Shown here: positions 1 through 14,700 of the stretch, one piece after another
Layout of the letters: each line of letters begins with the position of its first letter
Numbering within the stretch: the first letter of the stretch is position 1
Origin: Phytoseiulus persimilis
Lineage: Eukaryota; Arthropoda; Arachnida; Mesostigmata; Phytoseiidae
Reading direction: 5' to 3'
NCBI GenBank assembly: GCA_037576195.1
Contig: CM075102.1
Coordinates: 46,434,745 to 46,498,744 of the forward strand
DNA length: 64,000 nt
The notes under the pieces: generated by a model
Seen by the model: only the letters and a program-made list of their open reading frames with translations
What the model was told of the DNA's origin: nothing
Databases searched by the model: none
Translations under genes and position numbers: made by a program

Positions 1-3000
1 GGAAAGCCGCAGAGCAAAGAAATCCGTTCCAAAAACACGGGTTGTTCTCGAGCCGATTGTTCTCGCCTTGGCTCTTGTCGTCTCGGTTTCTGTTTCCGCC
101 TGCGAGAGCACTTCCGCTGCTGACGGGCGCGGCCTCTTGTTTTTTTTCCTCCCCTGGGCAGAGGGAACCCAGCGCTCTCTCGTCTTTCGGAAATGTTCCG
201 GAGTCCGAGCAAAAGAGAAAGGGGGAATTGACAAATTATGTGACTTGGAATTCTACTCCAGGCTCTCACACCGTCGTTGTCGTTTCGCCCCGGGTTGAGC
301 CAGGTCTGGGTGCAGCCGGTAAAAGCCAAAAGATCCATTTCTCGTTTTTCGTCACCATGCACATGGCACGTTGACGTCTGGATCTCTTAGAATCGTTCTC
401 GAGAGGCATAAACGAGGCCCTAGCCGGTAACGAGGAGGGCCGGAAACGATGGTAACGAAAGCTGATGGAGGAACTGATAGGAGAGAGGGATGAGGATACC
501 GCGCGAAATCGACCCCGGCAACCGGTGAAGTAGTTGCGAGACCGAGAATCGAACGAGGGCCCCGGAGCTGAATTTCTCTCTCATAAGAACTGCAGGAGCA
601 CGGATCGATGATCGCGCAGCTCCGGAGGCGGACACCGCGAGAAAGGAAGGGCGAAAGGCTGCGCCTCTGTCATCGAACGCTCCCACGGAATCGTCGGTGG
701 ATGCGAATAATAATTCTGTTCACCCTTCCATGTCCTTCGGGAGGCTGGAAGACAACGCGACCGACCTTTTTCGCGCGAGCAACAGGATGTCCAGGTTCGC
801 CGAAGCCTCAACCCGTGATCCCCTGCCAGCGGTTCTTCGGGGTCTGTCTCAGGGATGCCTGTGGATTCGTGACGAGCAGCATTTTTCGAACACAATCAGC
901 TCCCGCAACAGTTCGCTGCTGTCCAGCGATCGGTCGAATGCGTACGTTCACAAATCTCCTCGAACAAAGGTTGTCCGCGAGTTCCCAAAGTTGCTCACGG
1001 GTGGCTTCCATTAGGGAGTAACGGTCTCTGACGCTCCCCACTCTCATTAGGAAGCGAGTTCCGTATGGATGCCGCGAACGAATCACTCACCCTGTTAAAC
1101 CAAAACTCATTGCAGACGGGCAACCGAACACACACTCCGTCCGACCGCGTATGCACCACACGGCCATCACGACGTTCGGTCGGGTTTCACTCCCCTCGTG
1201 GAATTGCTGCGGCGTGTACGGGGGCGCGGGGCTGGGGTTCGCAGTTTTCGCAACATTTCGCTCGGCCGGATCAGTCGACAGTGATCCGGGTCATTTGGAG
1301 CTCGCGAACGAGAACTGTGGAGAGAGTTCTCGCCCCGGAATCATTCGATCCGAGCTCCAAGGCGCATCGGAAGAACTCGCTCGTGTTCCGTCGCGCGCAG
1401 TTCGCTCAGGAGGGGGAATTCCGAGCATTTGCGATTGCTCCTGAGCGGCGGAGAACGAATGAACGACTCGGCGCGATTGGCGACGTCATGTTCCACAGCG
1501 GTCGGGAGGGACACGAGCGAGGCAGCCGCTTCGTTCTACCCAGGAATCTTTTCTCCCCAGATGCTAACAAACTATGAGCAGCCAGCAGGAGAATCGTGGC
1601 TATTTAGGAGCGATGAAGATGGAACACCCAGGGGATGTACTCGTCTTGCTTTGTCAAGCCCGTATTCTCCCGCTCACCTCGGCCTGACTCGCTCAGCTGT
1701 ACATAGTCGGCCTGTTTCTCCAGGCCTTCCCAGTCTTGCTTCCTCGGTCGGCTGGCTGCTCCCTGGTCCGCGAGCCGAGCCGGCTGTCCCGTCGGCGGGC
1801 AGGCCACGGGCTCAAATATCGGCAAAAAAGAAGACCACAGAAGCTGCCTTCAAAGAGCGACCACAGCCAACGTCGCCACCGGTCGAAAGATGGAGTGCCG
1901 AACAGACGGACGGGCCAAAGTGGCAGATGGCTCGACGGAATTCCATCAATATACTACCTGGACGCTCCAGCTGCTGCCGCCGGGTCCCCGAGTTTGTCAT
2001 TTCTATGTGCCTGATCAACACCACACACTGGGCTCCCGACATTCGAAAACAAGCCTCCCTGAGAACTGCTCTGCTCCTCACGAAACACCTCATCCGTTGA
2101 TTGATTCGGTGTTTTCTTTGTAGGTTTTGTTTATCGCCGCAGTCGGGGCCACTCGACGGCTCGGGCGAGGGAGAGCGCGGAGCAACACAGCACGGGAACC
2201 TGCAGCCGATGGGTGAGCGAGCGTTCTGGGTAAGGCACACATTAGAGGAGTGTTTGTTATTGGGAATCGATTCAATGACATTGACAAGGTCGCGAGGCAT
2301 GTCCGCGTCGTAGGCGTTCATGCCTCCTTGGGGAGAATTAGTAGCAGTCAGCAAAAGCCATGGAGAGCTAAGAGCTGATGCGCGAAACGCCTCCATCCTC
2401 GTCGTCTTCCTGAAATCGGCAGAACAAACTTCGGATCGTTGTTATCGTCCGGTCGACGATTCGGAACCATTCCTGGCCGATTCAGCCCAGCAAACACAGC
2501 AACAGACAAACAAAACGCTTCCCAACCGATAGCACCGCTCAGCAAGGCGGAGGAGATTCTCTCCGAGATCACGAAACCGTCGGAAACTTCGCCCTTGAAT
2601 TTCCTCAACGTGATAGATAGGAAACAGACCTCCGGAGCTCTGTTCCTCCTCCGTGTGCCCATTTCGAAAGCAAAGGAAGTCTCAGATTCCAACAACGAGT
2701 TTTCCAAATTGGAACTTCATTCTCCAGTTTCGTTCAAAACAATGTTTCCCAAGAAGAGCGTCTGCGGCGGCGATTTCAAGAACAAAGTTGTTCTGTTTCG
2801 GTTTCGCCAGCGAACAACCCCGCGCCGAGAGCGTAACGGCAACGACGCTGATGAAAAAATGTAACAACAGCAATATGGGGAAGATGGCACGGGAGCACGG
2901 AGTTAACGAGCCGGGGGGGCGAAAGTGCCTCCAGAGAAGAGGAGCGCCGCGGAAACCATTGTCAAGGCGGACGCGGAATACCCGAGGAGAATTGCCAAGC

Positions 3001-6000
3001 TCCGTCAATCACAACGTTGGTGCGAGCACCCCTCGAATTCAAAAAGTCATAATTGGAGCCCGCCTGCCGCTTCTCAACGGTTCGATGGCTGGTTACACCG
3101 GCGAGAAAAACCTCCACGCACAACATCTCCTGTTTGCCTGCTAACTTCCTTGGGTTCGCTGGAACTGTTACGCAGTAGGAGTGCTGCCGGTCAGAGGAGA
3201 GGAACGACGAACAGTCACACAAAGCGCGGATGCCCAGCACGTGCGAAGCTGAAGATGAGTTCTCGTGGCCGATTCGGTGGCGAGTTATTCATCGTGTGCG
3301 CATTGCGAAGTTCGATCAGCCCGCCTCGGTGTCGGGACGCGCTTGGAATCTCAGGGGCTTCCAGTGGGGAGGGAATCGCACAGTTTTCCCGCGAGCTTCG
3401 TCTCGAGAAAAACATCGCGGACTCAGGAGAATGCAAGCACAAAACTACAGCGGTCAGGAAAGTGAAAATCGCCGACCGGAGGACGCTGTGCCGAATCGAC
3501 ACCCTCTTCATGGTCGCTTGGAGAACTTTGGCAAGAGCAGCTTGTCCAGCTGCGAGCCAGTCGAGCATACAGAAGTCGATCCGGGGTCCCAGCCGCAGCT
3601 TACCAACCGACCAGTCAGTCAGAAACACAGGCGGCACGGCTGGTCGGCTCCTACAGTACCATTGAATGGCAATCATATTTCAGCTTGTTCTCTTTTCGTT
3701 CCGTCTCGCGTATCCTGTCTGGTAATAGCGTGCCCATCTGGCGTTGCCAACCGGAGCAGGAGGAACGAGGGATTTGTTGAAGAAAGCTGAGCCTGGATTT
3801 GCATCAAACTCTCATCAATCCGTTGATGGATGAATCAAGCGGGCGATGGTCAGTGCTCGCATGAACGCGAATCCCCGTCACCCACCGCCCAGTGTTGCAA
3901 AAGTAGTGGACCAAGCTATCGAGAAGGGACAAAAAGTCTTGCAAAACATTTTTAGATCCCCGTGGAGATTTGTTATATTGCAGAAGAGCGAGGGGCGTCT
4001 CCGCCTACGCTTCAGCGTCTACTTAAATTTCAATATCCATTGGGCCAACTTGACTTTGATCGGAGCGACGACGTATCGCTAAGTTTTTAGGAAGCGCGGA
4101 TGATATCCCTTGCGAAGGGTAACTTTAGCGAAACGAGGGAGCCCTTGTGACATTGTTTGCGATTTTTAACCTTCCTTCATGGTAACGTATCGCTCTCCGT
4201 GCTTGTTGCGAGAGATTCTTAGGAAGGCTGCAGCATCCGATAACCACGTCGGCGTCGCGAGTCACCCGTTCGCTGGAATCTCGGTTTTTGACCCGCTGAG
4301 GTGCGGAAGAGGACCGATCGTAGAATCCCGGAGTTGGGGGAGGCACGAGATCCGATTCCAGAAGATGCGATCGACTGGATTCCTGTGATTTCGCCGAGGA
4401 CAGAATCCGAATCGTTGACTTCCACGGTGATCTGCAGCTCGAGACAACTTCCGCGGCTGAAAGACGGGATTCCCTGTTTTGAGTTCGGGAGCTCTTTCTC
4501 CGCAGCGATTCCCTTCTTCGGAACAAGCCATGAGGGCCGCCTTGGTACGCAAAGCGTCCATGAGAAACTCTCTCGCATCTAACAACCCGAGCTCTCGTTG
4601 CTTCTCCTTCTCGCTTCCAACAACGTCTGGACTCCCGTAGACCACGCGAGAGTTTCAGCTCAGATTCGTTCTTGGGAAAACCTCCACGACCGATTTCAAA
4701 CAGAGCCGCGTTGGATGAAGCCTGATCGCGGTCGTTAGTTCGGGAACCGACGGTATCATGATAACTTTGCTGTTTTCGGAGCTCGATGAGAATCGTCCGG
4801 AGATTCCCGCCCGAATCGAGCTCCCAAGGACTCGAGTTCCGACGAAACGTTTGGATGAACATCACGTGCTCCTCTGATGCATGTCGTGGGGACACTGACA
4901 GCAGAAATCTCGTTTCTGTCTAGATGAAACAAGACTGGCACGTTCCATGCGATACCGAATGTTCCGCTGCATGTATCTTCCCACAGCTCATCCGATTCCA
5001 CTGATCGTCCGCAGCCTGCTTCCTGAGCGTAGTCCGCGGAAAGTCTTCCATCTGTTCACAACGCTGGACGGTCGACCAACTCAGCGAACGACTCAGGAGA
5101 AAGAAGACTCCGAGTGGTGTTGGCAGGCAAAACGTTCTCTACTCACGGGGGAATGAACGAGTCATTTATTTCCACACATCGTGGTCGAGCTCCCCCGAAC
5201 GTGCGGAGGTACCACATTAATGTGGAGGTGCTCCCCATAATGACGGAGCGCAGCTGCGGTGAGGAAAGAAAAGTTGAGCAAACGAGACGATGTCATCTGT
5301 CCACCGCTGGGAAAATTGTTTCAGGCCAAGCTTCTATTGTTTCGGGCATTCGGCAGGGGAATTTCGGATTGAATCAGGAGATTGAACCCCAATGGGGTCG
5401 AATCGACAAGTACTCGACAACAGGACGGCTGGCATTGCATCTGAGTTCTTTCAAAATATCCATCCAAGCTTCAGGAAGTCGCCGAAGGGAGCACCGGAGC
5501 CCTGATCGTGTACGATAGAGGCCTTTGTCCGTCTCAGGGTGAGAAACTCGGCTTGTATAGGTGAGCAAAAGTCCTGACCAAGAAACTACACCGAATGTGT
5601 GGGCTTGCGTTCACTCGGGGCTCGGGACTCCAAGGATTATGGAAATATTCTTCCCAAATGATCGAGCACGGTTTGTCTAGGACCGTTACAGAACTCACCG
5701 AGGAAGTTCCGCACCGCACAGTACAACTGTGACTGAAGAGACTGCACTCTCATACGGATTGGATCGATACTCCGTATTCCCCGCTCGGAGTTTCAGTGGA
5801 GAAAACAACATGAGGTGAGCGAATTTGAATTCGCTGGTGCATGTTCGAGAAATTTCGAGCGCATTTTTCCGTGGGTATTTTCGAGTTTTTCATTGCATGA
5901 ACTCTTTCGCTCCATTTAGAACAGACCGGAAAATGCTTCACTTCGACAGAGAATTGTCTTGTCCACCTAGCTCGATGCAATTACCCATTGCACGCCGGTG

Positions 6001-9000
6001 AGTAACCATCGCAGCTTCAGAGCGCAGAATCTCTGTGGAGACTCCCTGTTCAAACACAAATCAAATCACTTCCATAGCTTCCAAGTTCGCCCGTTCTACT
6101 CTCTCAATATTGACGGGAAAGCTATGCAGGAACCCTCAAAGCTTGATGATGGTGGTGGATGATCGGGGAACCTTCTCCCTCCCTTCCTGAGTATCCCTCC
6201 CTTACTAATAAATTCCAAGGATACTCGAAGATTCCTCTCGCTCATCTAGCCCTCGCTACGATTGTAACGACCCCGAGACCAATCGTCGTTTCGTCCAGGC
6301 CTCCATGGAGACAGAATGGGGAAATCGACGCTATTCCTCGCCTCCTGAGAATGAATAGCCAGTTCTGAATGCGTATGCTCGGTCTCGCATTGCCAGAGAG
6401 GTTGCTCCTCCGACGAGAAACCGTCACGTTCGTTGCCTCAAAGCACTAGATGAGCCTGGACCACTTCTTAGAGTTCTGGCAGCTTTTTGAGCTCAACTCA
6501 TCTCCTACCTGGGGGCTTCGGAAGTGAACAGAATGATTGGGAGAGGAGCAAGCGAGCTGACCAGGGAGAACGAGTTCTCATCTCAGAGGGCAGGAAATTT
6601 GATGCATTTTGTACAACATCTGGATATCTCTCATCTATCTCCCTCACGGGACTGAGGCAGCCTGTAGAAGGAGAGCCTGTTTCCTCTTCCAGGGGAGCAT
6701 TACTCTCCAAGACTCAGTCAGCTACTCTGACAGCGCCGGTTACTTGTCTCAATTATTCTTCGTCCGTTTCCGTCAATATCCCGAGAGGCATCGATCACAA
6801 TCCGATTGCTCATGACTGTCTCTACTCAAAAGGTTCATCTCCGATACCGTCGCGTGACCACCGTTGTAACCAGAGTAATAGCCGCGTGCGCTCCTTCCCC
6901 GAATAACGAGAGCGGTTTGGCTCTTCTTGGATTTCAAACGCAACATTCGCTCGATGCATTCCAAACTCGAATCCAGTAGCGTGTGGCTCCTGTTGCGTCA
7001 ACGAGTCCCTCCGACAGCTTGGCCTGTTTTCCTCTCCGGGACGGCCTGCAAGAGCGAGAACCCGCCTCGATTGGAGTGCCTGTCACCATCGGAAGCCGTG
7101 GAGCCCACGTGCGTTCCACTGTCTCGGCGCTGTCATACCAGAACTCAGACAGGAGATCATAGAGAGAAAAAATGCCGCCAAGTTTTTCTTCCTTGCTTGT
7201 TCACTTGTTCAGTGGGATGAATATTTTAGCAGACAGACGTCGCAATGTTTCAATGTTAGTTAGCGAGGAACTCGAGCGTTGGCTCGGGCCCTCGGAAACG
7301 TGTGCTGTATGTGGTTCTGTCTCTCGGCCGAGATGAGCCCTGAAATCGCTGTTCCTGAATTATTCGATCGGCAAACGGGTGGGAATGCGATACGTGAGCC
7401 ATGTCGAGCGGGAGGGCAATTCAAGAGGGTAAACGGATCAGTATCCGCATCGATTCGCAGACAACATGAGATCACAACGATTCCATTGGAATCGATTCGC
7501 GGGAGGAGCCGCGCCTGATGTGGCACGATTCAATAAAACCAGTCACGCTGACGTACTGAGTCGACCTGCGCTCGGAGGCACAATTAATCTTGATCGTTAC
7601 CCTCTTTATGTCTTATGGATGTTCGGCGTGCGTATGTGATCGACGGCAACCAGCAGGAGTAAGTTTCGTGGCTCGATCTGGCCTTCTTTTCGGGTGATGG
7701 AATAAGGTTCCTACCCCCAGCCGCAACTAGGTCCGGAGACCACGAAAACCCGTTCGATCGTTCCATGACCACAAAACAAACCTCCAACTGTGGACTTATA
7801 CTTCGTGGGAGAGGGGTCCTGTTTTCTCAACCAATTGTCCAGAGACGCTAAGGGGCACATAGGGGTCTCGCAGAAGTCAAACTTCCCGGAGCAGCTTCAG
7901 AGCGGTGCAATGAACTTCATTGGTCCATTGGAAACTCGTCCCGATCAACCAGACCGGACAGCGGCTCGGAGCTCTAATGATCCCTGGAGACATCCCGGGG
8001 CTTGTAACCGTTTGGGCGAGGAGGAGGGTAAATGATAAGTTTAGTCAGTCTGAAAACCGCCGCGAGCTCGAGGGCTCGAAATTCTTGCCAGTTTGAGACT
8101 CAGCTGTCCGCCTTCAAGGTCAGCATCACCTCGATTTCGGTGTGGCTGGCGTGGAAATAGCAAATCGCACGTGACTTCCTCGAGTAACCAACGATTTTAG
8201 AGGTTGATACGTTGACGACTCGCAATTCCTCGAAATTCTGAACCCTCCTTCACGTTGTATTCGATACTGAACTTCGACGGAATATCTGGGAGGAACCGGT
8301 CGCTGGAGGCACTCAGCGAGTCGGATCCGCTTGGAAAAGATGAATCTGAAAACTTATTGGAATCATATTCTGGCTGAGGTGCGGCTCCTCGAGGTATGGT
8401 AGACTCTGATCCCACTGATTACCATATTATGTCAATGGAAAAAATCAATCAAGCTTCCGTGCCCCGTGTGCGGAGGTTCGTCCAGGATTACATAGGGCGA
8501 TTGCCCTTTTCTAGGAGAACATTTTTATCATGATATTTCGCCCAGACAGGCCAGTAACCGACGCTTTCAGGGAGCGCGTCGAAGGCCCTGAGTCAGTATC
8601 TCTAACGGGAGTGTGAAATTAACCCCCTCATACGTCATTGGTCTGTAGAGTATAATGTAGGCTCTCTTCATCTGGATACTTGATGTGCACGAATACATTC
8701 GACAAGTGATACGCATGCCCAACCAAATCCGGACAGTCATCAGACAGCTGCATCTTCAACAGGCATCGCATGGTCGTGTACATATGGGTTGCAGAGGAGT
8801 TCATAACCTCGCTCTGGAACGAATTCGCACGAGCGAGTGAACGATTCGTCATGGACGGCCCGAACATGCCGCACCGAGCAAGGCTCGAAAACATCAACGA
8901 AGCGTCCGGCAGCGGGATCACGCGGCAGACGCCTTTCCGTTCGGAGCAGATTCCAGGTGCTAGTCAAGCCTAACCAGGCGTATTAAAAGAGTCGAGTATT

Positions 9001-9740
9001 GCAAAGATTGGGGCATGGATCGACTGAGCAAATGAACTGTCCGAGTTAACATTAAGCATGAACAAGAAGGAACATAAATGACGCGCTTCTATAATAGAAT
9101 CTCAGCGAGATGTTCTTCTTCACTGATCAATGGGAACGGCTCCAATCTCGGTTTGGGCCAAGCTGTGAAGCCGTTCTCTGGAATTCGGACGCGGGTCTCC
9201 GAGCCACAGCTATGGCCAGGTTGCTGCAGAAAACCGAACATGTTGAAGATGCTTTGGCCAAGCGACGGAGCGTAGGAGGCACAAATGTTTTGAAAGGTGA
9301 CTTCGAAAGTTATCAGAGGAGGCATCCGAGACCTGTTTTGAATCAGGGCACACGACGGGATACGAGTGAGAGGAGGGAAGGCGAATGAGAACTCAACATG
9401 CCTTCCAAAGATTGCTTGGGAATGGAATCGTAAGCCAACAAAAAACGTAGCTCAAACAAACGTATCGAGATGTCACGGCCGAACTCGAGCAAATACAATG
9501 AAATAAGATCCTCCTGGCGTCCGAATGTCATACTCAGACATCTAAAGATCTCGATAACGAACAAAAAAAGGATGGAGTTCGAGACATTCGAGTTCGATTC
9601 TCACTCGAAAGAATCAACTCTCTAAGACAGGATTTTGAAAATATGTTGTGTTTGAGAGCGAAGGAAGCATACTCCGATACAATTTTGGGCTGTTCGAGGG
9701 GCGTCGACGCGGATTAGGAATATTGCGCAGGGTCGGCACA
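1..9740. other. No recognised gene; overlapping open frames only
   Basis: Several long frames overlap on both strands. Examples are 2439-2864 plus, with PLSKAEEILSEITKPSE and NFLNVIDRKQTSG; 2925-3665 plus, 246 codons; and 4125-4895 minus, 256 codons, where a second frame reads KEKQRELGLLDAREFLMDAL. None has a recognised domain, a supported start and matching splice sites. TCGA- and CGAG-rich composition keeps random frames long. No repeats were matched here. Confidence 0.4.
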
Positions 9741-11023
9741 TCAGGCGAAATGTGTGTATACTAGTTGCAGCCGAAATACCTCAGCCAGCCGAAAACGAAG
9801 CGAGTTAAAGTTGAGCTCCGCTTGAATCGATGTCGGCGGAATCGACGGTGGACTTTTTCGACACCATTCGAGGAGAGGTCCTGGACCTGTTACAGAAAGA
9901 GCGAATACTCGCCTTCGATCCGCTGAGCTAGAGGCATGCCTCCGATTAAGGGCATGTCGAGTTCGAATGAAGCCGCGACCGGGCAGTCCCATGCTCCGTC
10001 GACACTGATGACAATAAGGAGGAGAGACGACGAGGCTGATGAACTCACGATTTCCTGGAAAATCGAAGGTTCGCTTTTCATCCACGGCGCGTTTATGCGG
10101 CTGAAAACCGCTGCAAGGTCCAGGTCCGATCAAGGGTAGGCACAAGAGAGGACGAATGCGAAAATAACCGATGCGCCGAGGTTCCAGCGCCAGAGAGGAG
10201 AGAGTGCTCGGTGCCGGGCATCGGCTCCGAGGAATCGCTTGTTGACGGAAGTGAATTGGGAGTAATCGTTCTCGTAGCAATAACGGGCGTCGTTGATCGT
10301 ACGGGCTCGAGTTCTGGAGACGGTCCCTTGGGTACAGAAGATTCCGTACCCAAGTCAACATTCGACTGAACTGACGGAGTTGAGTAAGTCTGAGAGATGT
10401 TCTGATCAATCGACCTGAATGTGGATGTCTCGATGCGAATATTCTTCAGAATGGGGAGCTGCCCGAAGACAATCGCAGTTCGCTTATCATCAAAAACAGT
10501 ATTCACCAACATCGGGCAATCATCCAATTCGTTTGAAGACGATGAGAATCAATCATTCGCCACAAGAAAATCAGCAGCGTGGAGAATCGAACGACCGGGA
10601 AATCTGAATGGTTCATCTCTACGAGGGAATCCGTTGGCTTCAACGAAGTCCATAGCAAAGAAACAAATACGAACTAATCAAGACCTTAATCGGTGATACC
10701 AACGCCCCAAGAGACAGGCCAACATAGCAATAATAGCGGCAAATGGAATGATGCCCATCAATCCAAAGTAATTCGTTGAAACCATCACGGCTGCGACGGA
10801 ATCACACTTATCTTTCGGACATCAAAAACATCCTGAGAGCTCGAGGCTGAAACGCAGAACTGGGCTCGATGGACTCAGAAAGAACCGCCTTTCGCCGAGA
10901 CGGGCAAATAACCGACGCCGTCGACGTGCGTGAATCAGTGTCCCTGACCGAAACGCGGGGCTTCAGCGACCCTATCATACGTGTCTGGTCTCTATGGTAT
11001 GAAAGTACTCTCCTGTTTGACAA
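9741..11023 (-). other. Possible minus-strand gene with a membrane segment, structure unresolved
   Basis: Several consecutive minus-strand segments look protein-like in composition. These are 11023-10808 (SLKPRVSVRDTDSRTSTAS), 10805-10688 (NYFGLMGIIPFAAIIAMLAC then LLGRWYHRL, a clear hydrophobic helix with a basic end), 10648-10544 (MDFVEANGFPRRDEPFRFPG), 10527-10093 (Ser-, Thr- and Pro-rich, VPKGPSPELEPVRSTTPVI) and 10081-9890. Together they suggest a single-pass protein with a mucin-like region, or two decayed genes. I could not fix splice sites that join them in phase. No family is recognised. A similar Ser-rich minus frame lies at 8415-8197. Confidence 0.25.
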
Positions 11024-11452
11024 TGAACGTTGCTTGTTCGATGAGTAGCGCTCACGACACTACGTATCTCAAGATCCGGGGGCTCTTTTCATTTGAATAG
11101 GTAGAGTGCAGCGATACTTCGTCAACTCAGAGAACAACGTAGCTTATTTGTATGTAGAGAGAGAGCTTGGTGTCGTTCTCAAACTTCGTGTTATCGTCGC
11201 GGTCGGCTGCCCTTCAAAGCATAGAAGTTTGAGGCATAGGGAACGAGAGTCAGCTTCGTGGGGGGAAATTGTATTTTCCGGTGAGAACTGAGATAGAGCA
11301 GGGGTGGTAGTTCCCCGAAGCAACGCCTTTGAAGCCGAATTCTAGAAGTTGAGAAATATTCAACTAGCACCGGACGGCCGCCGCTGTTGGGAGACTCGAC
11401 GGAGTCAATTCCGATCCCGCAGCGATCGAAATTTCCATAGAAATAACCTCCA

Positions 11453-11755
11453 TTGGGAGAACTGAAACTTCTCGGCGACAAAAATTGCGTTCCGTCCCGG
11501 CCGTCGGCTGCCGGAGTCCCTTTGGACAATTTTTCCCTCTGCCAACCTCCCACTCTGATTCCTCGTGCGGATTCCTCTTCTTTCAGCTCCTCATTTGTTC
11601 GGGCCGACAGTGAATTCGTTCCGACCGCGAATGTTGGAGCCCGGAGTCCCTCGTCCGAATCCATGAGGGACTCAGTCTCGTCGCCTGAACGAAGTCCACG
11701 CATGGCGCTGTTCCTACGCACGATGAACACCTATGTCAATCACGCAACCGCGAGA
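11453..11755 (+). other. Candidate coding exon ending in a strong splice donor
   Basis: A plus frame rich in Ser (ADSSSFSSSFVRADSEFV, SPSSESMRDSVSSPERSPR) ends with MALFLRTMNTYVNHATAR at GAGAG|GTAAGC, a near-perfect donor after 11755. No partner exon was found and no ATG opens the frame at its left end. The minus strand is also open here for 179 codons, so the coding strand is not certain. Confidence 0.25.
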
Positions 11756-14700
11756 GGTAAGCGCGGATCTCCATCCCCTCCCTTCGATGGCTGCGGTTTT
11801 TCCGTCAGGACTTTCTCGCAGATGTACGGATCGAGCGCGTGCGGTTCCGCGTGGTAGCAGAATATTAAACGAAAACGAAAATTACGGATCCCGGGAGGTC
11901 TGGACCAGTTCGCACGAATCCCGATCGCTTCATACTGCCAAAGTGCGAGGAAATTCCTAGCTCTTCCCTCCCGCAGGAGAGCCGCAGGAAGCGGGAAATC
12001 TCGTCCGAAACCTACTCGCGACATCAGGTCCTGCCCGAATGCGCTCACGTGGCTTGATCGTTGGAGGGCGTCGCGGGAGACCTCGCGGGTTTCTGGGAGA
12101 GAACGGCGTGGGAGCCGTGATCTCCTTGAGGATTTCGTTCGACCCGCAGGGCTCCGTTATGAAAATTATTATCATCATCGTTCTCTGCCCTCCTAGCGAA
12201 TATGGTAACGAAATGACCTTGCCCACGCCTCCCAATGAATTCCGGCCACGCGCCTGCGAATGAGGCGAACATTCGTGCGATCGGTCAGGGTCACCCAGGT
12301 CAGATGAATAATGACTCTTATCAAGGAGGTTTGTCCTCAACGTCGGCTAAGGAAAAATTACTGCCCAGAGATAGTGGACAAGCAGTTTCTGCGAAATCAG
12401 AACTCAGTATTAATGTTGCGAATGCGACTCTCCCGGACGCTTTCCGCATAATCCGGCGTTCTGCGGGACCGGGCCGACGCGTGCAGTCAATGTAGTGGGG
12501 GTTAGAAGGTCCTCGGAAAGGAGACAGTTAGCTGGAGCGGGAGTGGGGGCGAGGGGGGCGGGATGGGAACCATTAAGAGCTCGACATGTTATCACCCTTT
12601 GGCGAGGAGGCAGGCTATTCATCACGAAGGTTCGCTGCCGCTATCATCATCGTTCGCAACGTCAACGAATCTCCAGCGAACCCTTTCTTCGGGTGTTCCT
12701 CCCTTCCTGCCCCCTCCTCTGCGCATTTACCCAATTAAGTGGCAGAGCTTCTCTATGGCATCATAGATAACATGCTTGTTCCCCCATCTCTCGTCACTCT
12801 AATTTCAGTTTGCCTCCAAGTTTCGTCTTGTCTTGAATCTGGCGCCTCGTCTCACTCCGTGCATGGCGTCGGTCTTGAGCGAATCTGAGCATACTGGAAA
12901 ACTCCTAATGGATCGTCAACAACGTGAAATCTCGTGATCGATTGTCCCTCGCGATGATGTCGTGCTTTCTTCCACAGAGATCCTCGAGTTACTTTCCAGC
13001 TCAGGAACCAGGCAGCAGGGAACCGAGGACTTCGTTCCCAGCTCCTTTCAGAGTTTCCATCACTTGGAAAACGGTTTCTCAAATCGCAACGCTCGCGCGT
13101 GGGAGCCATGCAATTTTTCCGAACAGCGAAAAGCACTTCGGCAATTGACTTTCAGGTCGATTGCATCGACCTCGGCGTTCTTCCTGGGTTCTCACGAGTG
13201 GATTCGTCGCTATAAATGGCCTTGGACAAGCGAGACCTATGGGGTCCCCAAAAAGACGACAAAGGGGATGGTAAAACTGCTCCGCCCGTCAGCCTCAGTT
13301 TTGAAAAGTCTTAAATCCCTCGCAGCGGGTCAGATGCACTTGAGTTGGAAGTGGCCGTAAGCATGCGGAGACGTTCGGAGCGAGCCAGGCGGCAATCTTC
13401 ATCGTCCATCCAATCATGGATTCCCACCCCTGCTTGAAAACTAGTTTCTGGCTCCATGATTTCCAACGGACCGGATTGTTTCAAAACTTGGAGCTCCGGG
13501 CTGGACGGAGGTGTTAAACCAAAGAACGCAGAGAACCGATCGCAAGTCGCATAGCGTGACCTGCGGTGCGGAAGCTCGTTCGAGACGCTAGCCTTGAGAT
13601 AGAGGAAATAGTGGGAGGTTATGGCGTGAGTAACTTCGGAACCTTCCCCGCTGTCTCTCGCATCACGAACCTCTATTGTTAGGTCCGCAACGGAGATCAC
13701 CGACGCATGGGGCCCCGATATTCGGAATTTAGTTTCGAGATATGATGTTCGTCTACCTCAGCTGTCTGGGAGTGGACCTGTGGCCGTCGGACTACGTTTG
13801 GACTACGCATCTACCTTGCGGGGTTTGGGATCAGGAATGAGTCCGTCGGAGTGGAAGGCAATCCGTTAGGAAGATGAGAGGCGTTCTCCGGGAGATTTTT
13901 GCCCCAACCGGCGCTCGAATCCCTAACGACTCCGTTCGGCGAGAACTCCCGTCCTCCGAGATCTATCCGCCATCGTAAGGTAGTTGAAGTGTTCACTCGG
14001 CGTGAGGGAAGAATATCAAATCGTTCTGGAATGGAAGCCGGGGTCCGAGAGCCTCCACAGCGGGTCCACACCAAAGCGTTTGCACTCTGCCCTCCTCGAG
14101 TGAAAAGGCTCGATTACCGGCGGTGAAGGAGGCGCAAATCGAAACTTTTTAGGGTCGAGCTGTAGGCCGTGCCAGCACGGAGCTCGCTGCCCCTCCCTGG
14201 AACATCGGCTACCGATGGATTTTCACTCTTCCAGATAATGGTGCCCCTGCTGATGCTGTCGGGAGAGGTTGCCTCGGAGCTCGTCAGGAGTAAAAACACC
14301 TATCGCTTTTAGAGCCCCATTCCTCTTCTTCACGGGATCTCTGAGTCTGTCTGTGCCTCTGTCCTCCCGTCTGTCTGCTTGTACTCAAGATTTTCCTCCT
14401 CTGGAGGGCTCATCGGGATGGGAATCCACACAAGCCATCATCGAGTTCGATCAGCGAGTTCAAATCAATCCTAGGTAATCTTTTGCGCTCCGTGAGGAGG
14501 AGACTTTTCGTATCTCTCCCGCGGAGGTTCCTTCAGCTTCGAGCTCTTTCAAAACGAACGTGAACTCTGAGCATCCATCTCGTTACGCAGAGTGCGCCAA
14601 GGATTTATCAGCTGATTAAATTACCGAGCTTGCATGGGGGCAGCATTCAATCTCATGCCGCAGAATATCGCAGCTAATGGCAGCTACTCTCATAATAAGA

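Noticed and set aside
1065-3676. Several open frames of 150-250 codons on both strands
   Set aside because: They overlap each other on opposite strands, start from non-ATG codons or lack splice support, and show no domain. They are expected by chance in CGA-rich DNA.
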